A DNA stretch of 64,000 nt from assembly GCF_000002075.1 (NCBI RefSeq), contig NW_004797325.1, forward strand, positions 479,414 to 543,413. The letters run 5' to 3'. Both the position numbers and the translations under genes were made by a program. The DNA comes from Aplysia californica (taxonomy: Eukaryota > Mollusca > Gastropoda > Aplysiida > Aplysiidae). Position 1 is the stretch's first letter. Every line of letters starts with the position of its first letter. The notes beneath the pieces were generated by a model. That model did not search any database, was not told the origin of the DNA, and saw nothing but the letters and a program-made list of their open reading frames with translations. Below are positions 32,423-44,500 of the stretch, one piece after another.

Positions 32423-33241
32423 CAGTCGAACCTGTGTAAGACGGCCACCCATTGTCAAGGAGAAAAGTGGCCGTATAAGACAGATGGCCGTCTTAGGCAG
32501 GACTGATCGAGATGATGAAAACAAACCATTCCTTTCTGAGAAAACAAACCCTTCCTTTCTGAGGTCCCAACCGAAGGTAGTTGCATTGTTGCTGTTGTTT
32601 TCGCTGGGGGTTTTCTTTTCTTTTGTTGCTGCTTTTGTGCACGGATGACAATAAAACGAAATGTGTCAGACAAGGAGGATCAAGTGCTATGGTGAAACAA
32701 ACACACGCACTACCACTCGGAGAACAAGCGACGTTTCTGTCACAAGTTCATGTTGACGTCCTTTGTTACTTTGTTACAGCACTGGGTAAACAGTGACCAC
32801 TCATCTCACTTGCGATTTGTGTATGGGTTCTGGGCGGGGCTTATGGGTTATGATGGATCACACGCTTACCTCACCAGCAGCTGAAAATTAATTTTGTTAC
32901 CTATTGGTCAACAGTGGGAGGGGCCTACGCAACATGATCAGTTGGAGGGACTACCTAACAACGACAGGTTTTTAGATTATGACGGCTCGCCCACAACGCC
33001 AGGGGTCAATGCACAATTTATGACAAAACGTAATGGAGTCACTTAGGTGGCCGTCTAAGCAGGTGTTTTTGCTTAGTGTGATAGGGGTTGTGTGTTGAAA
33101 TATGGTGGCCGCGGCCGCGTTGGACAGGTGCCCGTTTTACACAGTTAAATTATATAGAAAAAACGCAAGGGAGGAAATGGAAAATGTCCGTTTGTACAGG
33201 TGGCCGTCTTATAGAGGTGGCCGTCAGGGCAGGTTCGGCTG
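32423..33241 (+). mobile_element. Tc1/pogo-type non-autonomous TA element, family P, copy b
   Basis: TA at 32421-32422 and 33242-33243. 819 bp with the same ends and interior as 5913-6722 in opposite orientation (CAAGGAGAAA, ACGTCCTTTGTTAC, TGGCCGCGGCCGCG and others). Confidence 0.85.
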
Positions 33242-33294
33242 TAGATTCTATTTTAGTTGAACCAACTTGCCGTTATAAATTATATGGCCAGCAC

Positions 33295-33440
33295 TTTTGT
33301 TTCACTTTGGGCTTTGGGCCTAACAAATGGAACCTGTTACCCCGGAAGATCAGGGAAGCCGGTAAAGTTAATACAATATAGCCTAATTAAGAAAAGACTG
33401 AAAAGCCATGTATTTACACAGGCCTATTGATTTACACATG
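33295..33440 (+). mobile_element. LINE ORF2 terminal fragment
   Basis: GPNKWNLLPRKIREAGKV followed, one frame over, by LIKKRLKSHVFTQAY: the WNxLPxxIR...FKxxLKxxLF end signature of CR1/L2/Jockey-like LINEs. It is followed at once by the 130-bp GA repeat. Confidence 0.7.
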
Positions 33441-33488
33441 TAGTAGGCTACATTGTCTCTATACATGTATTAATTTTTACCACTACAG

Positions 33489-33620
<132 letters not shown>

Positions 33621-33925
33621 TGTCTGTGATTCATTTGATTTGATTTAGTACCGTATCTTTTAAAAAATATGCTTTTTATGTTACAACAGGATTTTTTCTT
33701 CTGATCCATTTGTCTAAAACTGTATTAAAATTTGCACAAATTGTGCCAAAACTTACCAGTCACAGCCTTATATTATACTTTGATTTACTATATTATTATT
33801 TGTATTATAATTCAACGTGCCCTTGTGCGTGAATGCTGTGTGTATTTTGATGACATTGTGGGCTACAAATACATTTGTAGTGTCTTGTGAATTATGGAAA
33901 TGTACTATGAATTGCTTAGTAGGCC

Positions 33926-34027
<102 letters not shown>

Positions 34028-34354
34028 GGTTAACAAATGTCCAGCTGATCTGATTAACGAGAGGGAATTTTATTGCGTTCAATTATGCATACTATTTATA
34101 TAGATCTATATTCTGTTGTTTTTTTCTTCAAACTTTAGAATTTGAATTTCAACATAATATTAATATCTGGAGCACGGGCAACCGATACATTTTAAGAAAC
34201 TGCGGAATAAAAGAAAAAAATCAAGATTCTGGACTTGATACGTTTGAACTGCAGGCAGACGATATTGTTTTTTTAAATGATGAAGAGTATCGTCACAAAT
34301 GTAGCCTACATTACAAAGCACGCTTTTTTTTTGGTTTCTTCACAGCAAACGATT

Positions 34355-36056
34355 ATGGCTACTGTGGACAGAATTGCACGAGGACTCCTTCAAGGAATGA
34401 AGGTACTTTGAATAGTTCGAGATCTATTCACCTCAATAGGGAAAAATGTTTCTAAATGTTTTTTTAAATCTCTCTCTCTCTCTCTCTTTTCTCTCTCTCT
34501 CTCTCTCCCCTCTCGCTCCCCCCCCCCTCTCCCTCTCTCTCTCTCTCTGTCTGTCTCTCTGTCTCTTTGTCTGTCTCTCTGTCTCTGTCTCTGCCCCCCC
34601 TCTCTCTCTCTCTTCCTTCTTTTTTGTGTTTTTTCTGTCTTTCTGTCTCTTCCCCCCCTCTCTCTCTCCTTTAAGGGAGTGGCGATAGCACGATTGATAT
34701 TGGATTACAGATGGGTTGACCTTGGTTCAAGTCAAGTCTCCACTTCTCAACTCTTGAACTTGGATTTTACTTGTGAAGTTTGCAATACCTGGCTTGGCCC
34801 TGTCGGACATGGGAGTTGAATTTTGAGATGTATTGCCTCTTAAATGACTTTATCATGTTGATGTGGCGAGTTACACCCCCACATCACCTTCTAAATCTCC
34901 CCCTTCCATTCTACTACATCACCTTTCTCCTTTCCATTCCACTACTTCATCTAAATTTCTCCTCTCCATCCCTCTTTCATCTAAATTTCTCCCATCCATC
35001 TCTCTTTCATCTAAATTTCTCCCCTCCATTTCATCTAAATTTCGCTCGTTCATCATACTACTCCATCTACATTTCTCCCTTCCATCCCACTACTTCATCT
35101 AAATTTCTCCCATCCGTCCCATCACATCGTTTCAATCTCTATCTTTTTCATTTAACGTGTCATGTTGTGCTCATGTGCGGTTGTCTGCACTATCGTCCCT
35201 TCCACAGCTACAGGAGCCCAAAGGAGCTCTCAAATGTCCCAACACAAATATTGTTTATGCCAGTACTTGTGACAAGTCAGAAATAAGAATAAAATAGGGG
35301 GAAAAACTGCTTGTAGACAAAGTTGAGCTATTATTGCTTTAGTGCCTCTATGACTGTACTGATACTGTGGTGACATCTATTGGAAAAGTGCAGTTCGTGA
35401 TTGAATATTTTTTAGATTTAGTGGGTACTAGTTTTACACTCTATGAAACACAAACACGAATTAAACCACGGTTCTTGGTCAAAAAAATACTTTCTGTAGG
35501 GTGAGGTATAAATACATTATTAACATTGATTTGCTGCTGTTGGATCGAGACAGCTTTCACGACTTTGAGGTGCATGTTGAGGGAGAAACATTTAGATGTC
35601 ATCGCTTTATCCTGAGCTCCTGCTCTCTTTTTTTTTCGTGGCCTCTTCAACTCAGGAATGAAAGAAAGTGAAACTGATATCGAAGAAATATCAAGTGAAA
35701 CTTTCAGAGATGTGTACGAGTTCATATATTCTGGTCGGAAAGTGGTGAACAGTGAGAATGTGAGCAGTTTATGTTTTGCCGCCAGTCATCTCCTGATAGA
35801 CGTGCTCATACAAGAATGTGAGTTTTATCTAGAGAAAAATCTCACCAAACACAGATGTGTGGAAGTATTTAACCATGCTAAAGTCCTCAACTCACAGAAA
35901 TTGTCTAGTTTATCTTTTGAGATGATGCAAAAGGAGTTTAATTTCATAAGGCGCACAGAGGATTTTCTGTCTCTGGATGAATGTGATGCGAAACAGCTGA
36001 TAGCATGTGAGGATTTGCCCATCGACTCGGAAGATGAGGTTCTTGAAGCACTGCAG
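34355..36056 (+). pseudogene. BTB-BACK (Kelch-like) gene fragment, apparently disabled
   Basis: First piece at 34355-34402 after acceptor ttcacag: MATVDRIARGLLQGMK, the usual KLHL lead-in, donor gtactt. Second piece from about 35530 to 36056, donor gtaaac: LLDRDSFHDFEVHVEGETF, RCHRFILSSC, GLFNSGMKES, then YEFIYSG and a BACK domain (FAASHLLIDVL, CVEVFNHAKVL). Two defects. A run of nine T at 35608-35616 carries one base too many for the BTB frame (SLFF then RGLF). No in-phase AG acceptor stands before LLDRD; the only nearby AG (35498-35499) leads to a stop in the required phase. No Kelch-repeat exons were found downstream. Either a 5' remnant of a decayed KLHL gene, or a real gene with an assembly error and distant exons. 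Confidence 0.72.
34895..35135. repeat. CT-rich minisatellite, unit about 29 bp
   Basis: About seven units of TTCATCTAAATTTCTCCCAT with CCATCCCACTAC-type linkers. Upstream, 34470-34670 is a (CT)n-rich tract. Confidence 0.75.
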
Positions 36057-36914
36057 GTAAACACTCACCTAGAAATAATTTGGCTTCTAAGGTATCTTCG
36101 TTGGTTTGTTTGAAGTTGTTACATTACTCTCTGTTTGTCTGTTCTAACTAGATGTCAGGATTTTTGCAACTGGGGTACTGGATTTGGCAGTCTGCAACTA
36201 GATCTAGATGAAGAGAATTCAGAAGTCAAAATACTCCAATAAAAAGCAATATATGAGAAAAGGTCAAAACAACCACTTGAGTAGATCACATTTTATTGTT
36301 AGGCACAGGAGGGGCCTTTTCAACCAAGATTGAACATAGAGATGTCCGCTCAGAGGTCGAGAGTCATACTGTATGAACACAAGGAGTCCATGGGGAAAAC
36401 GGGACTTGTCACAAGCTGAAAATCGTGAGGGTATAAATTTTTAACGCTTGTTGTCTCATAACTGTATTTCTGTTCAATTGTTGGTTGATTATTGTTGTTA
36501 GATTTCTTGTTAGATTTCCTATTCAACATAGCAATAAACCACCAATCAAACAAATATGAAGTTTTGAGCCCACAAGCTTTTAAAATTGGCACCCTCACAA
36601 TTTCCAGTTAAAATCTAGATCTAGTGACTATGCTCGTTTTCCCAGTGGCCTCCTCAAATTGAACTTATAGGCAGGTCTTCTTATCTTGGTGGACTCTGAT
36701 GGGCAAATAATGCACATGTATAGCACTAGAAAGATAAAATGTATGTCTGGTGGTTTGCTTTGCATATATTTTATATAGATCTATATATATATCATGTGTG
36801 GTCTAATTCGCTGTAATTACCAGACAAGCCACAAGCACGTGAAATAAGTGAGCAAACTCAGTGTAGCCTAGTGAGTGTAGGAGAATAAGGGAGAGCGGGG
36901 GGTATATAAACAGA

Positions 36915-37020
36915 TGCGAAGGTTGAACTGGCCTTCCGAGACACGACTTAAATCTAGGCTGAGCAGGGATCGACGCTACTGGTGGGTCCACGCAGTGGAT
37001 GAAGCTCCGGACCTGTAAGA
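36915..37020 (+). mobile_element. Possible LINE linker fragment
   Basis: Translation WPSETRLKSRLSRDRRYWW followed by VDEA resembles the stretch between endonuclease and RT of some LINEs (LRxDRxxWW...AEEMEAA). Short and unsupported by flanking homology. Confidence 0.35.
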
Positions 37021-37128
37021 CCCACACACATCGTTCCCCGCTCGAAACAGTGTGTATTGAAAACAAAGTAGATAGACAAACGAGTAGAATCTAGGATTAA
37101 ATAGCATTTATCATCTCATTACAATATA

Positions 37129-37559
37129 TGTGAGGCAGTGTGGTGGAATCAGGCTCTCGTCAATTTTGGGGCAGGTAGAGTTAATGGTTCTTGTTCACTT
37201 GTCTTTATTTGGATGAAAAAAATATCCAATTATCTTGAATACAAGTCGAGATATTTGCAAAAGAAGGAGGTGAGGGTCCCCTGTTTTCTGGGGTAAAATT
37301 AGTGAGAAAATGACAGCCAAAGATTAGTTATTTCCTTTGCTTAAGAGTCTGTGGTAATTGAAAATTGACATTTTGTGTGTGCCTTTATTCAACGTTTTTC
37401 AGAAAATCTACACAGAAATGAGTTCTTTAATTGGCATAAAAGGTGTTGAGCCGAAAAAAAAAATTGATAAAAATTCACAAACCAGCGGAGCAATGCAAGT
37501 TTCTTCACTTTGATTATTTTGATTTTGACGAGAGCCTGATTCCACCACGCTGCCTCACA
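37129..37559. mobile_element. TA-flanked MITE with TGTGAGGCAG ends, intact copy
   Basis: TA at both flanks. Inverted ends of about 35 bp starting TGTGAGGCAGTGTGGTGGAA. 431 bp. Degraded relatives lie at 15640-16212 and 29828-30200. Confidence 0.85.
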
Positions 37560-37959
37560 TATGTATGTATATATATATATATATATAAAATATAGAAAGA
37601 TAGATACACATGCAGTACAGTCCACGAATCTTGCACGCGAAAATCACGAATTCTCTGGTATCTCGAACACAATCTCGGTCCCGTTTCAGTCCCTATGTTT
37701 TCTTTGTACTGACTTCACGGAGTTCTCGAACACTCGGAACACCCAAAACTCGGATCTCGAACAAATTCACTTTGCATTCTCAACTAGAGACCCGGCTTTA
37801 TAGCCTTTCTGGTATCGGGTAGGTGTTTCTTTGTTATTGTTACAGCCAAAACGTGCTGTGCTGGGTACAAATGTATGGTGAGAGCATACCTAGGTTTTTT
37901 TTCAAGAGTTCTTTTTTTGTTTTGGTACAAGTTTTATGGCACTAGCAACACAATTAGGG

Positions 37960-38400
37960 TGCGTGGTTGGTAGTCACTCTAGTGAGGTTTGCTCCTTTTT
38001 TGCTTTGAACAAACATCTGTCGTCCTCATCTTATCTCTCCTTCTTTTTGTGTTTGTTACTCTCTTTAAACACCTCTAATCTTCGACACTTATATTTCCTA
38101 ATTAAATAAATTATGTTGCAAGTGCAAACTTTACTTTACTTTACTTTACTTTTCCAATCCAGCGGCCATTTGGGTTCTAGCCCTTCGGTCTGTCGATATG
38201 GCAAAGAATTGACAGGTTTTGCAAGTGCAAAAAAACTCTTACCAAAACAAAAACACAATTACGTCATATAAGTGTCGAAGATTTGAGGTGTTACATTATA
38301 ATAAGAGAGTAACAAACACAAAAAAGGAGTGATAACAACAATACGTTTGATAGAAATGAAAGAGCTAACCACACAAGAGCACCCATCAACCACCCACTTT
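37960..38400. repeat. Two SINE-tail T copies in inverted (tail-to-tail) arrangement
   Basis: Copy 1 (+) 37960-38130 and copy 2 (-) 38215-38400 share the body CTCCTTCTTTTTGTGTTTGT and the tail CACTTATAT...TTGCAAGTGC. They are separated by a TTTAC repeat and about 60 bp of unrelated DNA. Confidence 0.65.
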
Positions 38401-38599
38401 TCTTAGTTTATAAGCACGCCTGAACTTAGGGAATATGGATTCAAATATGTGGTCTTCTCTGACAAAGATGAAAAACATGGAAGTCCTACAGCAAAAATGT
38501 AATTGTGTTACAAGTGCCATGAAATTCTTACTAAAACAAACATAAAACAGAGGTTCCTCATGCATAACTTCCTTTAAATACACCTTGACAAATGAAATT

Positions 38600-39095
38600 G
38601 AAAAAAGAACGCCTCACAAGGCAAAATTCGAATCCCTACCCAAACAAAAGAAATTGACCCCCTAGGACAATGCCACTGACTGAAGTGTCTTTAGGACATT
38701 CCCAAAGGGGGGATATTAACATGTTCGTATGCACAGTAGAATTGTAAACGGGCTGACAACAAAAAGTACTCTCTCAACGTCATGCTCAAACTGAGCTGAA
38801 ACAAGGGGGAAATGCTGCTTTTTTTCCCCTCATCCTTGTTATCGTCATTTTTCCTCTACTTCATTTGTATGTTTGCCACTCTCTTGTGAACTGCTATTTC
38901 CAGGGTGCTTGATAGTCGAGGCTAACTTTGTGCTGTTGGTTGAGGCAAAAGAGGTGAGCAGAGAAAGCCTGATTCTCCGTTTGGACTTCTCTGTTGACAG
39001 CTACCCCTTGGCGCTCATATGACCTTAATCCTTTAAATGCAGTTGCGAATGCCTTAAAAACCTTACTAAAACTAAAACACAAAAGAAACTGTGTC
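38600..39095 (+). mobile_element. tRNA-headed SINE, tail family T
   Basis: B-box-like AATTCGAATCCCTACC at 38628, body AATGCCACTGACTGAAGTGT and CATTCCCAAAGGGGGG collinear with 42560-43080, tail GGCGCTCATATGACCTTAAT at 39011. The A box is degraded. Confidence 0.7.
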
Positions 39096-39099
39096 ATGT

Positions 39100-41391
39100 A
39101 AACTTCTTATAATAGCCATGAAAACAGCATATCACTATCTGACTGAAAAGCTACAATCCAGATTAACTTATTTAGCTCACATTCAGCTTTGTGCGATCAG
39201 CAAAGAATAGCAGTAAAAAATTATGAAATTACACAATATGTAGATTTTACATAATCATACTGCTGCACGTTTGCTGTTGTCTAAACACACAAATTTAAGC
39301 AATTCCTTTCACTTTCTGATCTTCAGTTCATCTCTGTTGTCCTTATTTCTTCAACTTTTCAATTTCCCCAGAAGATTCTATTACACCTGTTCTATCAGTT
39401 CATCCATTCTTCCTTAAATACCACAACACAAGTAAAGGCCACTACCAAACAAAAATTTTGAAAAGAAACAATGAAAAAAGCATGTTCATTTATTGTGACA
39501 CTTGTCATGAAAAACCAATTTTAATGAAATCTTAACATTCTGGTACACCAATACCAACAGCAACTTTAATATTACAATGCTAGCCATATTTATTGACAGG
39601 GTAAATCTAATCAAGAGTAGTGACTTCACAACTAAAGACAATGCCCTTATACTTAATCCAGTGCTGAATTTTCATTCCACAAAAGAAAAAGGTGACAAAA
39701 AGAAACTCCATATTTAAGGTTTTTTTAATGCATGCATACAAATAATATTATAGAGTAATGGCATTTATGTACAGATTCTGATAAAGCATTATACAATTGT
39801 AGCATCATCCTGTCTGTACTGTAGCTGCAGTGACAATTCTATTACAAAAAGTGAAAAGTGAAGTGAACAAAGTCTGTAAAATCCTCTATCGACATGGTGC
39901 TTCCACACTAAATAACTCGCTCACACTACCAGCCCCATAATTATTCAAACCAGATTATACAAAATATACTTTATTCGACACTGTAATTACCACTCATTTA
40001 TTTCCATGTACACATGTCACTTTGAAGTATGTAAAACATCATTATTAACACATTTTGACAACTTGCTGACCTAGAGTATAAAAGATTCTAAGTCAATTAA
40101 TTATATAAAAAACCAAAATCATAATGTGATACTTCAATGCCACGTCTATGAACACATGGCTAAAATGAAGCCGTGGGCTGGACAAGGGAAGATTTTAAGT
40201 GCATTTCAAATTTAGAAGCTGAGATAAAAGCAAGAAGTTAGACTTGAGCATTCAACTGGAAAACAACAAGGTTAATGGACAACAAATGTACTTTACGTAC
40301 CTTCTTTAAATTAAGGCATCCAGCAATGTTAACTTAAAGCGTACAAAACGTTTCATTATTACAGAATTATATATACCGTATGTTCTCAGCCAGTAAACTG
40401 CAACAACTCAATGCATTACAGATTAACGGGGGAATTTAGTATTTTAAATTTTAACAACAATGAACTGCATGGCAGGTGTGCTCAGTCAAAAGGTGGATAC
40501 AGAACTCAAATTTTAGAACTACTATTTTAAATAAAACACTACTGAACATGAAACTGTTGTTTCTAAGGAATTTAATTGCCTGCAAACTGTAAAACACTCA
40601 GAAAAACAAAACAAAATCTGCTGATGTTCAAGAGAGCCTCAACAGTGTGAAAACTCAGACTTAAGTTTATATCCATGCATCTCCAATCCATTATTCATAA
40701 CAGTTTCTCTAACCCCTCTCCTCTTCCCAAATGCAAGTATGGCCTCAGAACAACAAATTAAATGCATTTCAAAAGGGGAACACAAATGAAATTCAGAGGC
40801 TTGATTACCTCAAAAGAAGTATGGGGTCAAAAATTATCACAAATTTAAATTTTCACACAACGAGCCCCCCCAAAATGAGGCAAAAGCACACAAAGTCAAG
40901 TAATCTACTGTGCGCAAGCTATAAACAAGTATTTACCCTTAGAAAGAAATCCTAAGCAACTCAGCCAAAGGTTTAGATCCCTACGAGTTTGACAAAATCA
41001 TTTAGATTTGCCAGAAAAAAAACTGTGGTCATCAGTCTAATGCCATACAAGTATACAGCAGTAAATTGAACGAGAACAAGTACCTATTTAACAATACAAA
41101 AATCATGCAGTATGAGATTTCAAAATAAGCTGCTCCTTTCAAGTGTTGCTGCATCAGCAACATACCTGATAGTCAGTTGGCAAAGAAACGTGCACAAGAA
41201 ATCTTTTTCAGTATAAAGTAGCATTATAAAGAGTAATTGTACGATTGTTGGTCCTTTACAAATACCATCACCACACAAGTCATGTTATGACAAAATAAAA
41301 GGAAGCAAGTCTTCGTTCTTTCCTATATAACTGTACTATCCCTCTCAATATGACTCTAAGAAAATCTTCTTTGTCCCAGTTTGATGGAAAA
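39100..41391 (-). other. Probable 3' UTR of the CAMLG-like gene and unassigned AT-rich DNA
   Basis: AT-rich sequence without recognised repeats between about 39440 and 41391, consistent with a 3' UTR running leftwards. Reverse-strand AATAAA signals are present at 40002-39997, 39975-39970 and 39494-39489. Which one is used cannot be decided from sequence. Confidence 0.35.
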
Positions 41392-41568
41392 TCATCCAAT
41401 AACTGCATTCCAAATGATGAAAGAAAATAAGTAACAGCAAAAGTTGTTGGTTGTTGCAGCAACACGACTCATTATAACGTTGTAAGAGTCTATCAGTTCT
41501 TGTTTTATTCCACAAAGCATTAGAGCCGCAGACCAGACTGTCCCTTTCGGTGAAGGATGGCCAAGATG
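41392..41568 (-). CDS. CAMLG: CAMLG-like gene, exon 4 (TM3 and stop)
   Basis: Residues 207-264, stop TGA at 41394-41392. Acceptor tcctctttag. Contains SAALMLCGIKQELIDSY and the final hydrophobic segment CCYLFSFIIWNAVIG. The true frame differs from two longer overlapping open frames on the same strand. Confidence 0.86.
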   Translation of the reverse strand, partial: HLGHPSPKGTVWSAALMLCGIKQELIDSYNVIMSRVAATTNNFCCYLFSFIIWNAVIG

Positions 41569-44500
41569 CTAAAGAGGAAAAAAACAAAACATTTAACACG
41601 ACTGCTGTGATAATGTTTTTAAATTTCTAAATATACAGGTACAGTTGAATCCTGTTACAATGAGAGGGAGGGGACCGGTGCAAAATGTCCTTTATAGCAG
41701 GATTTTCGCTATAAGGGATCCAGTAATAAATTCAAAGGAAACTGTAGAGTAGGCCTAATCTATGAGTTTGGTGTTTTATTTCCTTTTGCTATCTCCCCTG
41801 TTGATGATTTTGTTTCAACATGACCTCTAGGTCTTACTTGATCAAAAATCGAATCAGGTTTCTTTCTCTAGCGCTAGATCTAGCGATGTTGACTGACAGC
41901 TCGGCGTTGGCGATCAGAAAGAAAGGGCTCTGGGCTAACTCGCCCGCTGTGTTTTCCCCCAACCCACCACACCCTGTGGTGCATTCCGTCAGCTTGTGCA
42001 TGTAACTCATTCGCTCCATCCATCACATTGCTGTGACCTCTCTCTCCCCGCATCGGAGAAGTGAGAGGCATGGTAGGCCTTGATAATCTGAACTAGGCAT
42101 ACGTTGGCCTATCAGGCAATGCCTTCTGTTTGTCTGCGCATGACACACCCTCCCCTACTCAGTCGCTTCGGCCTTCACTGTTGACACACATGGGCTCTCC
42201 CATTCTTTGTTTCGCTAGATCACCAACAAGTTTCTCAACTGGCAAGGTTTTACAATATGTATAATTGGCCTATGCACTGTGCACAGCAGCAGCAATATTC
42301 CGCGATAACCGACTCGCATGTTTGTCAGATAGCACTATAGCAGTATTTTATTTACAAAGGTAAAGAAGAGAAAAAAAATGGGGTTTTAGAACAGTGTCTT
42401 TATAACAGACTTTTCATTTTTTCCGGACTCGTCATAAGTGGACTCCACTGTAGTTGTTTTTTTACACCCCCATCCACATAATGTAGATCATTTAGGAGGC
42501 AGGCTTCAACCGCCACCCATAAGGGTCAACCCAGGCTGAGAGAGATACAATATTTCTATTTTTTTTTATAGTAGAGGGTTTTACGGCGCTCGTAACTGCA
42601 TAAGGTCATATGAGCGTCAAGGGGTGGGTGTCAACAGAGAAGTTTTTACAGGGAATCAGACTTACTCTGCTCACCTCTCTAGCTTCAACAGCACAAGGTC
42701 TGTTTCAACTATCAAGGCACCCCGGAAATAGCAGGTCACATGAGAGTGACAAACATACAAAAGAAGTAGAGGAAAATGACAATAGTAAGGATTAGGAAAG
42801 AAAAAGCAGCAGTTCCCTGTTGTACATCACGCACAGTTATGAGCGTGACATGAATCAGCCCATTTACAATTCTACTGTGCATGAACGAGAAATGTTCCCC
42901 CTTTGGGAATGGCCTAAAGACACCACAGTCAGTGGCACTGCCCCGGGGGTTACAATATCTCAGCAGAAAGACAGAGATACATGATCAAATTTTTCCCCCA
43001 CTCCGGAATCGAACCTGGGTCTCCAGCATGTGACAACAAAGCACCTAACTGCTACACCACAGACGTCAGTCCTGCTGAGATACATTTACATAAAAATATC
43101 TATAGAGTAGCTTGACTCCCTCGCAGCCACTGCTGGTGTGCGGCCAGTTCTCATAACTCGCATTCCAGTTGCTTTAAGGCTTTGAATAAACCACTGTAGC
43201 TTCTCTTGGGTCTGTCAATGCGTTCACTTTCATTTCCGGTCTTTCCCGCTGTTCCGACACATGTGATGCGAGTATGAACTTTTCAACCCAGAAAACATCC
43301 CTTTGTGAAATTTCAGGTGAGCTTTTCATTAGCTCTTACTACAACCTAAATATTACTATTTTGTCAACTAAGTGCGGTTTCTGTGTTTTAAAATGCATGT
43401 TTTTAAGCCTAACGTTGTATAAATATCGCTCAAACGTAAACTTTCGGAGAAACATCGATGGACTCAGCCAGGGCAGGGTAATTTTTCATGTGGGCCCACA
43501 TGCGGTCGAATCGGCCGCACCGAGGACGGGCTTTATAGCAGAGGTCCTGGCCGCGGCCAGAGTCCAAAATGATAGTTAGCCCGTGGTCAAATGAAGGCTA
43601 AGGTCTTGAGATAGAATCTAGACCTTGTTCTTGATAGAGGTAGGCTGTTTGCAAAGCTTTTTGTCCACTTAATAAAGCTAGATCTAGATCTACTGGTAAC
43701 GAAACAATACGATATTTTCAAGCATGGCACCGATCTCGGTGGCCTAGTGGTATGGCGTCCTCCTCGGAAATGGAAGATCGTGGGTTCAATTCCCCGACCA
43801 AGTCATACATAAGACTAAAAAAACTGGCAATCTAGATCTAGTAGCTGTCCCACCAGGCATCGACATTATGGGACGAGTGCTATGATGGGTTGGCCCGGTG
43901 TTAGTACACTGTGACTAGATGGGATAATAAGTTCTGTTACATTTCATATCCCAGTGTAACAGCACGTTAATTTGCCTAAATGACCTACTGGTTTTAATTA
44001 GAGACGTTAAAGGCCAACTCAAACAAAAACTCAAGTATGGCATGAAGTGAACTCTAATCTATCCAAAAAATGTGTTTTCCCAAGCAAGTCTCAAAATGAG
44101 TGGGAAACCGAAGGGGACAAAAGAAGCTTTAGACAACGTGTAACAAGCAGTCAGTGAAGGGATGGAGAGATGCCAAGTCAATCTGAGACTGAAAGATTCC
44201 TTCGTTCTTCCTACTTTGCAACGCAGGAATAATGGCGGCAAGAGAAAGACATCGCTGGAAAACATTCCATCGCTCATCAGTGGACAAGAGTTCATTGACT
44301 CTTTAATCAACAAGGAGAGAAAGATCAAAAGGAAAGCAGAGATGGAAATGAGAAAAGTGGACAGAGTAGAGCCAAAATGGGAGAGGAGAAATGGAAGACG
44401 GGAAAGGAAAGAGAAAAACAGCGAGAGGAGCTAAAGAAGCACAGTGGAGAAAGAAAATAGAAAGAAGATGCAAGAAGAAAGGAGACTAGCCAAGGAGAAG

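Noticed and set aside
34780-35286. 168-codon open frame, + strand
   Set aside because: CT-rich minisatellite translated; repeated SKFLPSI units follow the DNA repeat rather than a protein family.
41345-41599. 84-codon open frame, - strand
   Set aside because: Overlaps CAMLG exon 4 in another frame; only the shorter frame matches the family.
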